A DNA stretch of 64,000 bases. It comes from Burkholderia thailandensis E264 (GTDB lineage: Bacteria > Pseudomonadota > Gammaproteobacteria > Burkholderiales > Burkholderiaceae). Location: the NCBI RefSeq assembly GCF_000012365.1, contig NC_007650.1:124001-188000 (forward strand). The letters run 5' to 3'. Of the stretch, positions 40,085-50,040 are shown in pieces (within the stretch, counting starts at the first letter, position 1; each line of letters starts with the position of its first letter). Below the pieces are notes generated by a model. The model saw only the letters and a program-made list of their open reading frames with translations, was not told the DNA's origin and searched no databases. The position numbers were made by a program, and so were the translations under genes.

Positions 40085-40603
40085 TCATTTTCCGTTGAGC
40101 GTTGTCTTGTCGAGCGTGACTCGATTCAACTCGAGGTCGAACGTGCTCTGGATGCGCAACTCCAGCGGATACGGCGACCATTGCACGAGCGCGCTGATTT
40201 CGAACGTCAGTTTGTTGTAGCTGGCGCCCTGTTGCGCCGCGAGCGGCCTGATCGCCAAGGAGTCCGCAATGAGTCGCGGCTCGAAATGAACGATCGCGGT
40301 GCGCACGAGGCGATCGATCGTTTCCCGGTTTGGGTCGTGCAGGTAGCTGCCCGACAACGGCGGCACGCCATAGTTGACGACGGAGGCCGCAACGAGCGGA
40401 TAGCGGCCGGCATCCACTTCGTCGTCCAGATTGCTCGTGTTGAGCAGCAGGCTCAGATCCCGCTGGACGATGCGACGCATCTCGTCGGCGCTTGGCGCAT
40501 AGGCGTCGGGCGATTCGCTGAAGGAATGCGGCGCGTCGTCTTGCAGCCGGTCGAGCAGCGACGGAAGGTAGGCGGCCCGATGCCGTCCTTCAGGATGCCG
40601 CAT
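40085..40603 (-). CDS. tssE: T6SS baseplate protein TssE (gp25-like)
   Basis: About 172 residues from ATG 40603, which overlaps the end of tagJ by 14 nt. 'LPSLLDRLQDD', 'MRRIVQRDLSLLLNTSNL', 'YPLVAASVVNYGVPPLSGS' and the C-terminal 'LTFEISALVQWSPYPLELRIQS' match TssE/phage gp25. A longer frame upstream is inside tagJ and was not used. Confidence 0.95.
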   Translation of the reverse strand: MRHPEGRHRAAYLPSLLDRLQDDAPHSFSESPDAYAPSADEMRRIVQRDLSLLLNTSNLDDEVDAGRYPLVAASVVNYGVPPLSGSYLHDPNRETIDRLVRTAIVHFEPRLIADSLAIRPLAAQQGASYNKLTFEISALVQWSPYPLELRIQSTFDLELNRVTLDKTTLNGK

Positions 40604-41444
40604 CGTCGCTTTCGCCCGTGAAGCGGCATCCGCCGATCTGGAGCATGCCCCAGTCGCCCTGGTCGGTGGTCCACGTTCGTTGCCCGAGAGCGACGACGTT
40701 GGTGGTGCCGATGTCACTCCACGTCGTCTCGCTCGCCAGACGGATTGCGGTCGTGCCGTTTTCCGATCCCGGATAGCGGGTCGGCGCATAGCCGCGGAGA
40801 ACCGTGGCATCGAGCATGAGCGCCGTGACCGGACGCCAGACCAGGTCGGTCAGCGTGCCGGCGGGCGTAAACGTGATCGACTTCAGCTGTTCGAACGGAA
40901 TCCACCGATAGCCGCCCGCAACCGCTATTTCGAATATCGGACCGAGACGCGTGTCGCTGTCGGTGAGCCATGCGAAGCTGCCCATTTCGGCGCTTTCCCC
41001 GCAGGTGACGGGCGCGGAATCGAACGCGGACTCGCGCAGCGCATCGGCGGCTGCGACGTCGCCCGCGCCGAGCTTCGCATTCGCTTCGAGGAGCGTATCG
41101 ACCCAAGCGGGCTGCGCGTCGATGAATCCCGGCGTTCGCTTGCCCGCAAACACGTCGGCCCGGAACATTTCGCATCGGATCAGGCCGCGATGCAGTTGCG
41201 CACGCGCCTCGCCCTGCGGCTCGAGTTGCGCCCAGGTCTGCAGTTGCTTGAGCGCGCGGTCCCATGCGCCGTCGATGCAAAGCAATTGAAACAATAGCCA
41301 GCGTTCCCGCGTGTCGGATGGCTTCTTGCGGACCGCTTCGGCCGTGCGCGCCTTGATTTCCTCGAAAGACTGGGTGCGCAGCGCGTCGTGCAGCATTTCG
41401 TCATGCAGATCGGAGTTGTGCGTAGATTCAGATCGATTCGTCAT
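40590..41444 (-). CDS. tagJ: T6SS accessory protein TagJ (ImpE)
   Basis: 284 residues. Helical N-terminus ('LRTQSFEEIKARTAEAVRKKPSD', 'LQLLCIDGAWDRALKQLQTW'-like TPR-type helices) and a C-terminal domain with 'FAWLTDSDTRLGPIFEIAVAGGYRW', 'PTRYPGSENG' and 'GMLQIGGCRF', as in ImpE/TagJ. Known TagJ proteins bind TssB and can influence ClpV interaction with the sheath. It overlaps the FHA gene by 17 nt. Confidence 0.92.
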   Translation of the reverse strand: MTNRSESTHNSDLHDEMLHDALRTQSFEEIKARTAEAVRKKPSDTRERWLLFQLLCIDGAWDRALKQLQTWAQLEPQGEARAQLHRGLIRCEMFRADVFAGKRTPGFIDAQPAWVDTLLEANAKLGAGDVAAADALRESAFDSAPVTCGESAEMGSFAWLTDSDTRLGPIFEIAVAGGYRWIPFEQLKSITFTPAGTLTDLVWRPVTALMLDATVLRGYAPTRYPGSENGTTAIRLASETTWSDIGTTNVVALGQRTWTTDQGDWGMLQIGGCRFTGESDDAAS

Positions 41445-42483
41445 TCGGTTCTTCCTGTTGGATGTCCGTTTCGGCGGTCAGCGTCGGAAAGTGACTGTCC
41501 ACGCTCATCAAGTGATGCTCGTGCCGGGCCAGCAGCGCCGTTTGCGGGAAATGTGCTTTCTTTCTTCGTAGTGGCGCGAGCAGAAGCAGCACGTCGTGTC
41601 GCTCTTCTTCGGCAAACAGCGCTTCGGCGCAAAACGGGTTCATCTCGTCCAGCACGTAGTCGATGTTTTGCCGATTGCCCAGCAAGTCGCCCAGCAGCGA
41701 TCCCCGGCGGTAGCGGCCCGGCGCGTCCAGGAACGGATCGTCGGGAACGGGCGCGGCAATTTGGGGACGCTCGATCGACTTGAACTCGTGGGCATACGAG
41801 CGCTCGTGATGGATCAGCGCGTGCCGGTATTCGGTCAGCAAATGCACGAGAGGATCGATGTCCGTCGAATCGGGCACGGGCGGCGCCGGGTCGCTGAGCG
41901 CTTCTTCGTCGAGAATGACAAGCGGCGCGGCCACGCCCGCCGATGCGCTGCCATACGGAGGTGGCGCCGCGGGCAAATTGGCCAATTCCGCGAGATCCGC
42001 GAAATGCGCCGGTTCGCTTCGCGGCAACGCGTTGCCGAGCGCGATCAGATCGACCGGCGGCGGCTGCGACGCGGGCTGCCCGCACGAGCGGGCGCCGCCT
42101 TGAATGGTCAATTCGGCGGCGGCGACGGCGATGACGTCGCCATGATCGAGACGCCGGCAAGCCCCGCGCGCGACGGCCTCGCCATTGACGCGGCAATCGA
42201 CTTGAGCGCAATGGTTTTCCATCCGGAGCGAGCCGTCGGGATCGGCTGCGAATACGATGCCGTCGTTCAGGATGCCGATGCATGTATCCAATGCGGCGAA
42301 TCGGTTCGTCTGCACGAAATAGACGCAGCCGGCCGAGCCGATCGCATGTTGCTGCAAAGGCGAGGCATCGCGGCCGTCGTGGCGCGCGAGCGAGACGCGC
42401 GGCGCCGGCACATCCGGTTCTTCGTGATGTGCGGATGCGTGTCGCGAGCGATCCGATTCCAGTGGTGAGCCGTTTTTCGACAT
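41428..42483 (-). CDS. FHA-domain T6SS protein (TagH/Fha-like)
   Basis: 351 residues. Residues about 35-120 resemble a degenerate FHA domain: an N-terminal strand, 'LDTCIGILNDGIVFAADPDGSL', 'HCAQVDCRVNGEAV' and 'RLDHGDVIAVAAAELTI'. The usual Gly-Arg and Ser-x-x-His phosphothreonine-binding residues are not obvious, so binding may be altered. A Pro/Ala linker follows, and the acidic C-terminal part contains 'PLVHLLTEYRHALIHHERS' and 'LLGDLLGNRQNIDYVLDEMN'. It is the first gene of the minus-strand operon and divergent from tssH. Confidence 0.8.
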   Translation of the reverse strand: MSKNGSPLESDRSRHASAHHEEPDVPAPRVSLARHDGRDASPLQQHAIGSAGCVYFVQTNRFAALDTCIGILNDGIVFAADPDGSLRMENHCAQVDCRVNGEAVARGACRRLDHGDVIAVAAAELTIQGGARSCGQPASQPPPVDLIALGNALPRSEPAHFADLAELANLPAAPPPYGSASAGVAAPLVILDEEALSDPAPPVPDSTDIDPLVHLLTEYRHALIHHERSYAHEFKSIERPQIAAPVPDDPFLDAPGRYRRGSLLGDLLGNRQNIDYVLDEMNPFCAEALFAEEERHDVLLLLAPLRRKKAHFPQTALLARHEHHLMSVDSHFPTLTAETDIQQEEPNDESI

Positions 42484-42967
42484 GACGATTGAGCGGCAGG
42501 CGTGATCTGCCCGTTTGGCGGCTTGCCGGCGCGCATTCGATTCATGCGGGATGCGCGATCCGGGGTATCAAGCGAGACACGCCGATCTTATCGTGGGTCG
42601 AATTTGCAACATATGAGAATAGTTCTAAAAAGCGGGTGATTATCGAGATTGCATTCACCCGGCCGTTGCATGCGTTTGAAATAGAGCGGGGCGTGAACGA
42701 AGCGAGATCGCGCCGGCGACGCCCGGAGGCTTGTGACGCGCGTTCAACGCGGGGCTCGCGCTCGTACGAGCGCATCTGTCGGCATGACTTCAACGCGCGA
42801 GAAGAAGCGCGAGATTTAATACTCGTCTCATTGAGCTTCATCGTGTGTCGCGATTAATGTCGTGCCTTTCCAGGCAAGCGCGCTTGCACATGACGGAGCC
42901 GGACACGACGCGCCATTTTCCGGTTTTGCATGCAAGCGTCGCATATTCACGAATTCACGATCGAGAC
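42484..42967. promoter_or_regulatory. Divergent promoter region between the FHA operon and tssH
   Basis: About 480 bp without a gene. It holds an A/T-rich core (about 42600-42660) and a 7-bp dyad, CGGGTGA (42633-42639) with TCACCCG (42655-42661), spaced 15 nt, suitable as an operator. Promoters for both directions are expected here. An upstream extension of the tssH frame (ATG 42890 or TTG 42845) exists but has no family sequence. Confidence 0.5.
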
Positions 42968-45613
42968 ATGACAGTTTCAAGACAGGCACTATTCGGCAAG
43001 CTCGGCCACTCGCTGTTTCGCAGCATCGAGTCGGCGACGGCGTTCTGCAAGCTTCGCGGCAACCCCTACGTCGAACTGGTGCATTGGCTGCATCAGATGC
43101 TTCAGGCCGCTGACGGCGATATCCAGCGGATCGCTCGTCACTGCGATATCGACATCGGCGAACTGGATCGCGACATGGTGCGCGCGCTCGATGAGTTGCC
43201 GGCGGGCGCGAGCTCGATCAGCGATTTCTCGCACCATATCGAGACGGCGATCGAGCGCGCGTGGGTGCTGGCGACACTGGACTTCGGCGATCGTCGGATT
43301 CGGGGCGCGTGGCTGTTGGCTGCGTTGCTGAAAACGCCGGAGCTCAGGCGCGTATTGCTGTCGATTTCGTCCGCGTTCGGCCGGATTCGCGTCGACGAGC
43401 TCGACGCGATGTTGCCGGCGTGGATCGATGGCTCGCCCGAGGCGAACGAGACGCCGTACGACAACAGCGACTTCGGCGCCGCCACACCGGGCGAGGCATC
43501 GAGCGCGCTGCAGCAGAAGGGGGGCGGTTCGCCGCTGGAGCAGTTCTGCCTCGACCTCACCGCGCGGGCGCGAGCGGGGCAGATCGATCCGGTGGTCGGT
43601 CGCGAGCTGGAAATCCGGACGATGATCGACGTCCTGCTGCGCCGCCGCCAGAACAATCCGCTGCTCACGGGCGAGGCGGGTGTGGGCAAGACGGCCGTCG
43701 TCGAAGGGCTCGCGCGTGCGATCGCCGATGGCGATGTGCCGCCGAAGCTTGCCGATGTGCGCCTGCTGAGCCTCGATGTCGGCGCGCTGCTGGCCGGGGC
43801 GAGCATGAAGGGCGAATTCGAGGCGCGCCTGAAAGGCGTGCTGGAAGCGGCGACGAAAGCGACGCAGCCCGTCATTCTGTTTGTCGACGAGATCCACACG
43901 CTGATCGGCGCGGGCGGCCAGGCGGGCACCGGAGATGCCGCGAACCTGCTCAAGCCCGCGCTCGCGCGCGGCACGCTTCGAACGATCGGTGCGACGACGT
44001 GGGCGGAATACAAGCGGCACATCGAAAAAGATCCGGCGCTCACACGCCGCTTCCAGGTGTTGCAGGTGCCCGAGCCCGATGAGGCGGCCGCGATCGACAT
44101 GGTGCGCGGGCTGACGCGCACCTTCTCGCGTCATCACGGCGTCGTCGTGCTGGACGAGGCGATTCGCGCGGCGGTCAAGCTGTCGCATCGCTACATTCCA
44201 TCCCGTCAGTTGCCGGACAAGGCGATCAGCTTGCTCGATACGGCGTGCGCGCGCGTCGCGTTGTCGCAACATGCGCCGCCGCGTGAGTTGCAGGACGTCC
44301 GTAGAAGATTGGAAGCGGCGAGGGTGCGGCTCGAACTGCTCGACGGCGAGCAGCGCATTGGCCTCGGCGACGAAAGCGCGCTCGCGCAGTCTCGCGACGA
44401 AATCGCCGCGCTCGAAGTGCAAGAGCAAGCGATCGATGCGTGCTGGCGGCAGCAGATCGAGGCGGCGCAGGCGCTGCTCAGCGCGCGCGAAGCGGCGGGC
44501 GACGATCCGGCAACGGCGATCGACGCGCTGCGCGAGCTGGAGCGAGCGCTGTCGAGCTTGCAAGGCGATTGCGCATTCGTCTTCCCCGAGGTCAACGAAG
44601 CGATCGTCGCCGAGATCATGTCCGACTGGACCGGCATTCCGGTGGGCAGGATGGTGACGGACGAAGTGTCCGCCGTGCGTGCATTGCCGGATACGCTGGC
44701 CGCCCGGGTGATCGGTCAACGCGATGCGCTGCATCAGATTTGCGATCGGGTGCAAACGGCGCGCGCCGGATTGACGGACCCGAAGAAGCCGCTCGGCGTG
44801 TTTCTGCTCGCGGGGCCGTCGGGCGTCGGCAAGACGGAGACAGCGTTGGCGCTTGCCGAAGCGCTGTACGGCGGCGAGCAGAATCTCATCACGATCAACA
44901 TGAGCGAGTATCAGGAGGCGCATACGGTATCGGGGCTGAAGGGCGCGCCGCCGGGTTACGTCGGATACGGCGAGGGCGGCGTGCTGACCGAGGCTGTGCG
45001 CCGGCGTCCGTATTCCGTCGTGCTCCTCGACGAGATCGAGAAGGCGCATCCCGACGTCCACGAAATGTTCTTCCAGGTATTCGACAAGGGCTACATGGAG
45101 GACGGCGACGGTCGCTATATCGATTTTCGCAACACGACGATTCTTCTCACCAGCAACGCAGGCTCCGAACTCGTGTCCGGACTGTGCACGGACGAGGCTT
45201 GCGCGCCCGACGCGGATGGCCTTTGCGCCGCGCTCGCTCCGGCATTGCTCAAGACGTTTCCCGCCGCGTTTCTCGGGCGCGTGACGCTGGTGCCCTATCG
45301 TCCGCTGGCGCAAGAAACGCTATCGCGCATCGTCAGGCTGCATCTCGATCGAGTGGTGGCCCGAATGGCCGAGAATCAGGCGGTCGCACTGAGCTATTCG
45401 GACAATGTCGTCGATTACGTCGTCGGTCGCTGTCTCGTCCAGGAAACGGGCGCGCGCCTGCTGATCGGCTTCATCGAGCAGCATGTGCTGCCGCTGCTCG
45501 CGAAGTGCTGGCTGGATTCGCTTTCGTCCAAGACCGTGTTCACGCGGGTCGATCTCGACGTTGCCGATTCCGGCGCGGCTCCCGCGCAAGCGTTTGTCCT
45601 GCGCGCTTCTTGA
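42968..45613 (+). CDS. clpV: T6SS sheath-recycling AAA+ ATPase TssH (ClpV)
   Basis: About 881 residues from ATG 42968, chosen because 'SRQALFGKLGHSLFRSIESATAFC' is the usual N-terminus; the upstream extension is not family-like. N-domain 1-150, first AAA+ with Walker A 'GEAGVGKT' near 234 and Walker B 'ILFVDEIH' near 304, a middle coiled domain, then second AAA+ with 'GPSGVGKTE' near 616 and 'VVLLDEIEKAH' near 686. Both sites look intact. It unfolds contracted TssBC sheaths. It stands alone on the plus strand, with a strong terminator at 45748-45780. Confidence 0.97.
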   Translation: MTVSRQALFGKLGHSLFRSIESATAFCKLRGNPYVELVHWLHQMLQAADGDIQRIARHCDIDIGELDRDMVRALDELPAGASSISDFSHHIETAIERAWVLATLDFGDRRIRGAWLLAALLKTPELRRVLLSISSAFGRIRVDELDAMLPAWIDGSPEANETPYDNSDFGAATPGEASSALQQKGGGSPLEQFCLDLTARARAGQIDPVVGRELEIRTMIDVLLRRRQNNPLLTGEAGVGKTAVVEGLARAIADGDVPPKLADVRLLSLDVGALLAGASMKGEFEARLKGVLEAATKATQPVILFVDEIHTLIGAGGQAGTGDAANLLKPALARGTLRTIGATTWAEYKRHIEKDPALTRRFQVLQVPEPDEAAAIDMVRGLTRTFSRHHGVVVLDEAIRAAVKLSHRYIPSRQLPDKAISLLDTACARVALSQHAPPRELQDVRRRLEAARVRLELLDGEQRIGLGDESALAQSRDEIAALEVQEQAIDACWRQQIEAAQALLSAREAAGDDPATAIDALRELERALSSLQGDCAFVFPEVNEAIVAEIMSDWTGIPVGRMVTDEVSAVRALPDTLAARVIGQRDALHQICDRVQTARAGLTDPKKPLGVFLLAGPSGVGKTETALALAEALYGGEQNLITINMSEYQEAHTVSGLKGAPPGYVGYGEGGVLTEAVRRRPYSVVLLDEIEKAHPDVHEMFFQVFDKGYMEDGDGRYIDFRNTTILLTSNAGSELVSGLCTDEACAPDADGLCAALAPALLKTFPAAFLGRVTLVPYRPLAQETLSRIVRLHLDRVVARMAENQAVALSYSDNVVDYVVGRCLVQETGARLLIGFIEQHVLPLLAKCWLDSLSSKTVFTRVDLDVADSGAAPAQAFVLRAS

Positions 45614-45747
45614 CGATGCCGTGGTTCGATCGTTCGACCGGCGGCGAAGTGCGCGCACGCGCGACGCATGCCGGATGAAACGGCCGACGGCTAGGGGGCG
45701 GGCAATTGCTTCGGCAAGCGAATTGACTCTGCGGGAAATCTGAACGA

Positions 45748-45780
45748 CGGGCTGGCGGTTCCGCCAGCCCGTGTCTTTTT
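45748..45780 (+). terminator. Rho-independent terminator after tssH
   Basis: An 11-bp perfect stem (CGGGCTGGCGG 45748-45758, CCGCCAGCCCG 45761-45771) with a 2-nt apex is followed by TGTCTTTTT. It ends the tssH transcript 135 bp after the stop codon. The rest of the 45614-46005 gap shows no gene. Confidence 0.92.
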
Positions 45781-46005
45781 GCTGAAGATCCATCTCGGCC
45801 GTTGCACCGCCGACGCATGGCGCCAGCACGACGGCACTTGCAAGTGACTGGCAACTGGGGCAGGTTCGAGGCGACGCCGCGCGTTTCCCGGGCCGCCTCC
45901 AACGCGGATGCAGCGACGGTAAGCGCGCCCGGCCTGGAACTGGAGCGCTTTCGCGCCGGACGCTTGCCGCGGCCGGCGCGCCCGATGCGTGCAAAGCTTG
46001 TCGTC

Positions 46006-49000
46006 CTACAGGCGCTCCAGCGCTTCGAGGAGCGAAGACTCCAGGTTTCGCCAGGCTGCGCGCAACGTATCCAGATCCTCGCGTTCTGCCAATTCCTCGG
46101 CGGCGGAGCAACGCGCGATGAGGAAGCGGTTGCCCGTCAGCGCGAATCCCCCTTTTATCGAGTGAAGTTCCTGCCGGATCGTTTCGAAGCGGCGTGACGC
46201 AAGCGCATGAGCGATCTTGTCGATCGACTGCAACGTCGCTGTGCGCAACGCGGCCGCGACGGCAGGCGGCAGGGTGCGTATCCGGGATTCGGCGTGAGCC
46301 TCGCCGGCGTCGGCGACGACGACTTCCGCCGCGAGCGTGCGCGCCGCGTGACGTTGCAGCACTTTCTCCAGTGTGGTCAGCGAAAGCGGCTTCAGGACGA
46401 TCTCGGCGATGCCGACTTTCTTGGATCGCCGATAGTCTTCGGCGGTCGCATGGGCGGTCATCGCGACGATCGGGATGCTGGCGCGCATCTTGTTGGCGAA
46501 CATCGCGAATCCAAATCCGTCGAGCTCGGGCATGCCGAGGTCGGTCAACACGACGTCGTATTGATGTTCGCCGAATGCGCGCAGCGCGTCGCGTCCGTTT
46601 TCGACGACATCCACCCGATGATCGAGCGCCTCGAGTTGGTCGCGCAATAGCGCGCGGTTGGCCGGGTGATCCTCCGCGACGAGCACGTGCAGCGACGGGC
46701 GGGCGTGCGCCGGTGCATCGCGCCGCCGCACGGCCGGCCCGCTCGACATGGCCGTCGCATGGCGGGCTTCTCGCAGCGGCAGCACAACGGTGACCGTGGT
46801 GCCGAAATCGGGCAGGCTGTCGACTTCGATCGAGCCGCCCATGATCGTTGCAAGCCGTTTGCAGAGCGGCAATCCGAGACCGGAACCGCCGAAGCGGCGA
46901 TGGATCGAGGTGTCGGCTTGCGTATAAACATCGAACAAGGTCGCGATGCGGTCCGGCCGTATTCCGATGCCGGTATCGTTGACCCAGATTTCTATCGCGG
47001 AATCGCCTTGGGCGGCCTTTGCCTGATGGACGTCGACTGAAATATGGCCCCTTTCCGTGAATTTGATTGCATTCCCGATCAAATTCGACAGTATCTGGCG
47101 GATGCGCGCCGGATCACCGGAGTAGTATCTCGCTACCCCCTCCCCGAGATTCGAAAGGAGCTGCAGACCCTTCGATTCGGCGAGCGGCGCATAGGCGTCG
47201 ACGATCTCCTGCAATAGCGCCTGGATATCGAATGGGATGTTCTCGAGCGTCATCTGGCCGGATTCGACCTTGGAAAGATCGAGTATGTCGTTGATGATGT
47301 GCAGCAAGGCGTTCGAGCACGATTCCACCACTTGCAGGCGTTCGCTTTGCTGGTTGGACAACTGCGACCTGCGCAGCAATTCCAGATTGCCGATGATCGC
47401 GTTGAGGGGGGTTCTGATTTCGTGGCTCATCGTGGCGAGGAACGTGGATTTGGCCTTGTTCGCCTGATCGGAGGCGATGCGCGCTTCCTTCAGCTTCAGC
47501 TCGCTTTCCTTGCGCATGGAGATGTCCAGCAGCGTGCAGAGCAGGACGTTCGCGCCGCGATAACGGGCGGCGACCACGTTGGCTTGCAGGTAGATCGGAT
47601 TGGAGTCTTCACGCTCGATGGCGAGATCGTGCAGCAGCAGCGCGCCGTCTTCGTCGTTCGACCGGCCGGTCGTCTGCCGATATGCGTCCCAGAGCCGGTT
47701 GGGCAGCGGTTCGCCGCTCGTGCGCGCCGACAGTTCGAGCATTGCATTGTTCTGCAGCAGCACGCTGCCGTCGTGTGCGGAAAGCAGGCCGAGCCCTACG
47801 GGCGCGGTGCGCAGGATCGCGCGATTGAGCACTTCGCTTTCCAGCAGCCGCTGGGCGCGGCGATAGTTCGGAATGAGGCCTTTACGGTCGAACTGGATCG
47901 CCAAGACCCACAGCATGACGATGATGCCGGCCGCGAACCCCGTCATGAGGGAGAAGCGCAGCGCCAATGCCGCCGCGATCGTCTTCCACGAATAGGCGTG
48001 GACGAGCACCCAGTCGGTTCCAGGCAACTGATCGCTGGTCACGAACATGCCGTTTTCGTGACGTTCGACGAGGCCGTCGAATCCGTCGCCGAGCGATCGG
48101 ATGCTCAACGCGGAATCCGTTACGTCGCCGTCCCGGCCGGGCGGGTTCCACGAACCTATGATGACGCGGCCTTTGCGATCGACAATCGTGAGCGTGCCGC
48201 CGGCGGGCGTGTCGTTCAGATTGCTGTAAAACATGTCGAGCGGCAGGCTGCGGACATAGATTGCGAACAATTTTCCCGCCGCGTCGATGGCGGGCTGAAC
48301 GACGCGGATCATGGGCTTGCCGGTGAGCGGATCGGGATGCGGCGGCAGCCATACGGTTCGTCGATCCGCACGCAGCGGAATGATGGTGCTGGCGTCGCGA
48401 AGATAGCGGATGCCGCGCATCGCATCGCCGATCACTCCGGATGCCGAATGAGATTCGATGAATGCTTCCGGGGCCTGGTCTTCGCGGGACCATAGAAGCG
48501 ACAGGTACGTGCCGTCGGGCGAGAACGAGTAGCCTTCCACCCGATCGTCCGGCAACGGCGATTGGCCGTCTCCCATCAGGAGTTGCGTTTCCAGGAGCGC
48601 GAGATACGGCGCGAACGTGCTCGCGGAGCGGCCTGGCGCCGGGATGCCGAGGGCGAGCGCAGCCGGCGCGCCCTGGGGCGTGTGCAGGACGGCATAGCCC
48701 TGATGTGCGTCGAATCGCGAAAGCAACTCCGGCGACGGTTCGATGCGCCTGTTCCACAGGCCTTCGGCATGCATCACGGCCCGCATGAGCGCCGTGCGCC
48801 GAACTTGTAATTTGATTGTAAGTTTAGACTGCTGAATAAGAAATTCGGAGCGCGCGTTCGACACATAGTCCATCGCCTCCATCCGGATCACGAGCAGCAG
48901 GCAGAACAGGATGAACGCCGAAATTCCGAGTGCGCCGCCATACGTGAGCAGGCGTTGATGCGCGAGCATCCTTCGGGGGTCGAAGAGCGCTTTGCGGTGA

Positions 49001-49047
49001 TTTAGCTTGAATGGCTGGATCAGCAGTTTTTTCAGTTTTCCTGGCAT
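46006..49047 (-). CDS. Hybrid sensor histidine kinase with Cache-like sensor, receiver and Hpt domain
   Basis: 1013 residues. TM1 lies near 33-55, then a periplasmic Cache-like region (about 60-350, 'LTIVDRKGRVIIGSW') and TM2 near 358-380. A PAS-like segment follows, then HisKA 'FLATMSHEIRTPLNAI' (His near 541), HATPase ('NLIGNAIKFTERG', 'GGSGLGLPLCKRLATIMGG'), a receiver 'VLVAEDHPANRALL' with phospho-Asp in 'LTDLGMP' near 835, and a C-terminal Hpt with 'HSIKGGFAL' (His near 961). A four-step phosphorelay is expected; the output regulator is probably the LuxR-class protein encoded upstream at 50659-51321. It ends convergent to tssH. Confidence 0.93.
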   Translation of the reverse strand: MPGKLKKLLIQPFKLNHRKALFDPRRMLAHQRLLTYGGALGISAFILFCLLLVIRMEAMDYVSNARSEFLIQQSKLTIKLQVRRTALMRAVMHAEGLWNRRIEPSPELLSRFDAHQGYAVLHTPQGAPAALALGIPAPGRSASTFAPYLALLETQLLMGDGQSPLPDDRVEGYSFSPDGTYLSLLWSREDQAPEAFIESHSASGVIGDAMRGIRYLRDASTIIPLRADRRTVWLPPHPDPLTGKPMIRVVQPAIDAAGKLFAIYVRSLPLDMFYSNLNDTPAGGTLTIVDRKGRVIIGSWNPPGRDGDVTDSALSIRSLGDGFDGLVERHENGMFVTSDQLPGTDWVLVHAYSWKTIAAALALRFSLMTGFAAGIIVMLWVLAIQFDRKGLIPNYRRAQRLLESEVLNRAILRTAPVGLGLLSAHDGSVLLQNNAMLELSARTSGEPLPNRLWDAYRQTTGRSNDEDGALLLHDLAIEREDSNPIYLQANVVAARYRGANVLLCTLLDISMRKESELKLKEARIASDQANKAKSTFLATMSHEIRTPLNAIIGNLELLRRSQLSNQQSERLQVVESCSNALLHIINDILDLSKVESGQMTLENIPFDIQALLQEIVDAYAPLAESKGLQLLSNLGEGVARYYSGDPARIRQILSNLIGNAIKFTERGHISVDVHQAKAAQGDSAIEIWVNDTGIGIRPDRIATLFDVYTQADTSIHRRFGGSGLGLPLCKRLATIMGGSIEVDSLPDFGTTVTVVLPLREARHATAMSSGPAVRRRDAPAHARPSLHVLVAEDHPANRALLRDQLEALDHRVDVVENGRDALRAFGEHQYDVVLTDLGMPELDGFGFAMFANKMRASIPIVAMTAHATAEDYRRSKKVGIAEIVLKPLSLTTLEKVLQRHAARTLAAEVVVADAGEAHAESRIRTLPPAVAAALRTATLQSIDKIAHALASRRFETIRQELHSIKGGFALTGNRFLIARCSAAEELAEREDLDTLRAAWRNLESSLLEALERL

Positions 49048-49845
49048 ATCGAGACGTTGCTTTGGGCGTGCGAGATGAGATCGGAAATGCGGATGCTCGG
49101 CCGAGCTCCTTTTTTCGAATTTTTTTGCTGGCTTCCTCAGGATAAAAATAAATCCATCCGTATACTATGCGCTTTCACCGCTCCAATATTCGTCATCCCG
49201 TATCGAAAATGAAAGCAAAGTGCCTATTTGATGATTCACATGGGAAATTCTGAACGAACGGCGTGTAGCGAAACGTACGGTAATTCGTGAATTGCGGCGC
49301 CTTTTGGCTGGAAAACTGCTTGGGAAATAGAATTTTTCGATCCGGTATTGCTGGGATTCCTGAAAAATTCGAATTTATGAGCGCATGGATGTGATGCGCG
49401 CCTGTCCTGCCGCGAATGCTTGATGGGACAAATGCGACAGAGATCTTTCTTTTTGCTTTCGATGTGTCCGGCGAGTGACCGAATCTCGCTTCGAAAATAC
49501 TGCGCGAGCGGGCCGCGAGCGCTCGGAAAGTCCGGTGGTGTGTTGTCCGGCAGGGAGACGATGAAAGTCCGGGGTGGACCATCAATCCTCATCGTTCGGA
49601 TGCCTGCGGCTGCGGCATCGCCGGCCGCAATCGGCGCGGTGCGTTTGCGGCCTCCAGGGCCTTTCGGCTGAGTCATTGCCGAGATGACCGGTACCGCAAA
49701 CGGAGGAGTCGAGCTGTCGTCGCCGACGCTCTCGTACCGCGGGGGCGCGGCTATACCTGATCGTTGAAATGCCGGTGCGCGGCCGGCATTCGTGCCGCCC
49801 GCGCGAGACGGGCGCATTGTCGCAAGTCCTGCAACGATAGAACGC
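49048..49845. other. A/T-richer intergenic region upstream of the kinase
   Basis: About 800 bp. The part next to the kinase (49080-49180) has poly-T/poly-A stretches and should contain its promoter. No frame of family-like composition is seen; a long minus-strand frame through 49236-50021 is basic and low in structure and was judged an artefact. No RNA gene recognised. Confidence 0.5.
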
Positions 49846-50040
49846 TCACCGTTTGGTCGTGCCGCTATGCGGCAACCTGTCCATTGCGGCGATCCTTTTC
49901 CATTCTGCTTGTGTCTTGCGTCGTGCGGCAGGCGAAAGAAATATGAAATTGTTGAGCAGAACCAGAAATTCGCGTCTTGCCTCTTCCGGTAGTGATGCAA
50001 ATTCGAGCATGAGGGAAGCAACTTTGGGTGAATGTGACAT
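49846..50040 (-). CDS. Small hypothetical protein
   Basis: 64 residues from ATG 50040, with GAGG about 9 nt upstream. The sequence ('KVASLMLEFASLPEEARREFLVLLNNFIFLSPAARRKTQAEW') is a coherent amphipathic helical protein with balanced charge, unlike the GC-shadow frames around it. It lies between the response regulator and the kinase, all on the minus strand. No family recognised; it could be a small partner of the two-component pair. Confidence 0.45.
   Translation of the reverse strand: MSHSPKVASLMLEFASLPEEARREFLVLLNNFIFLSPAARRKTQAEWKRIAAMDRLPHSGTTKR

Noticed and set aside
49236..50021. 261-codon minus-strand frame
   Set aside because: Basic, low-complexity composition, no family pattern or ribosome binding site; overlaps the more convincing small ORF in another frame.
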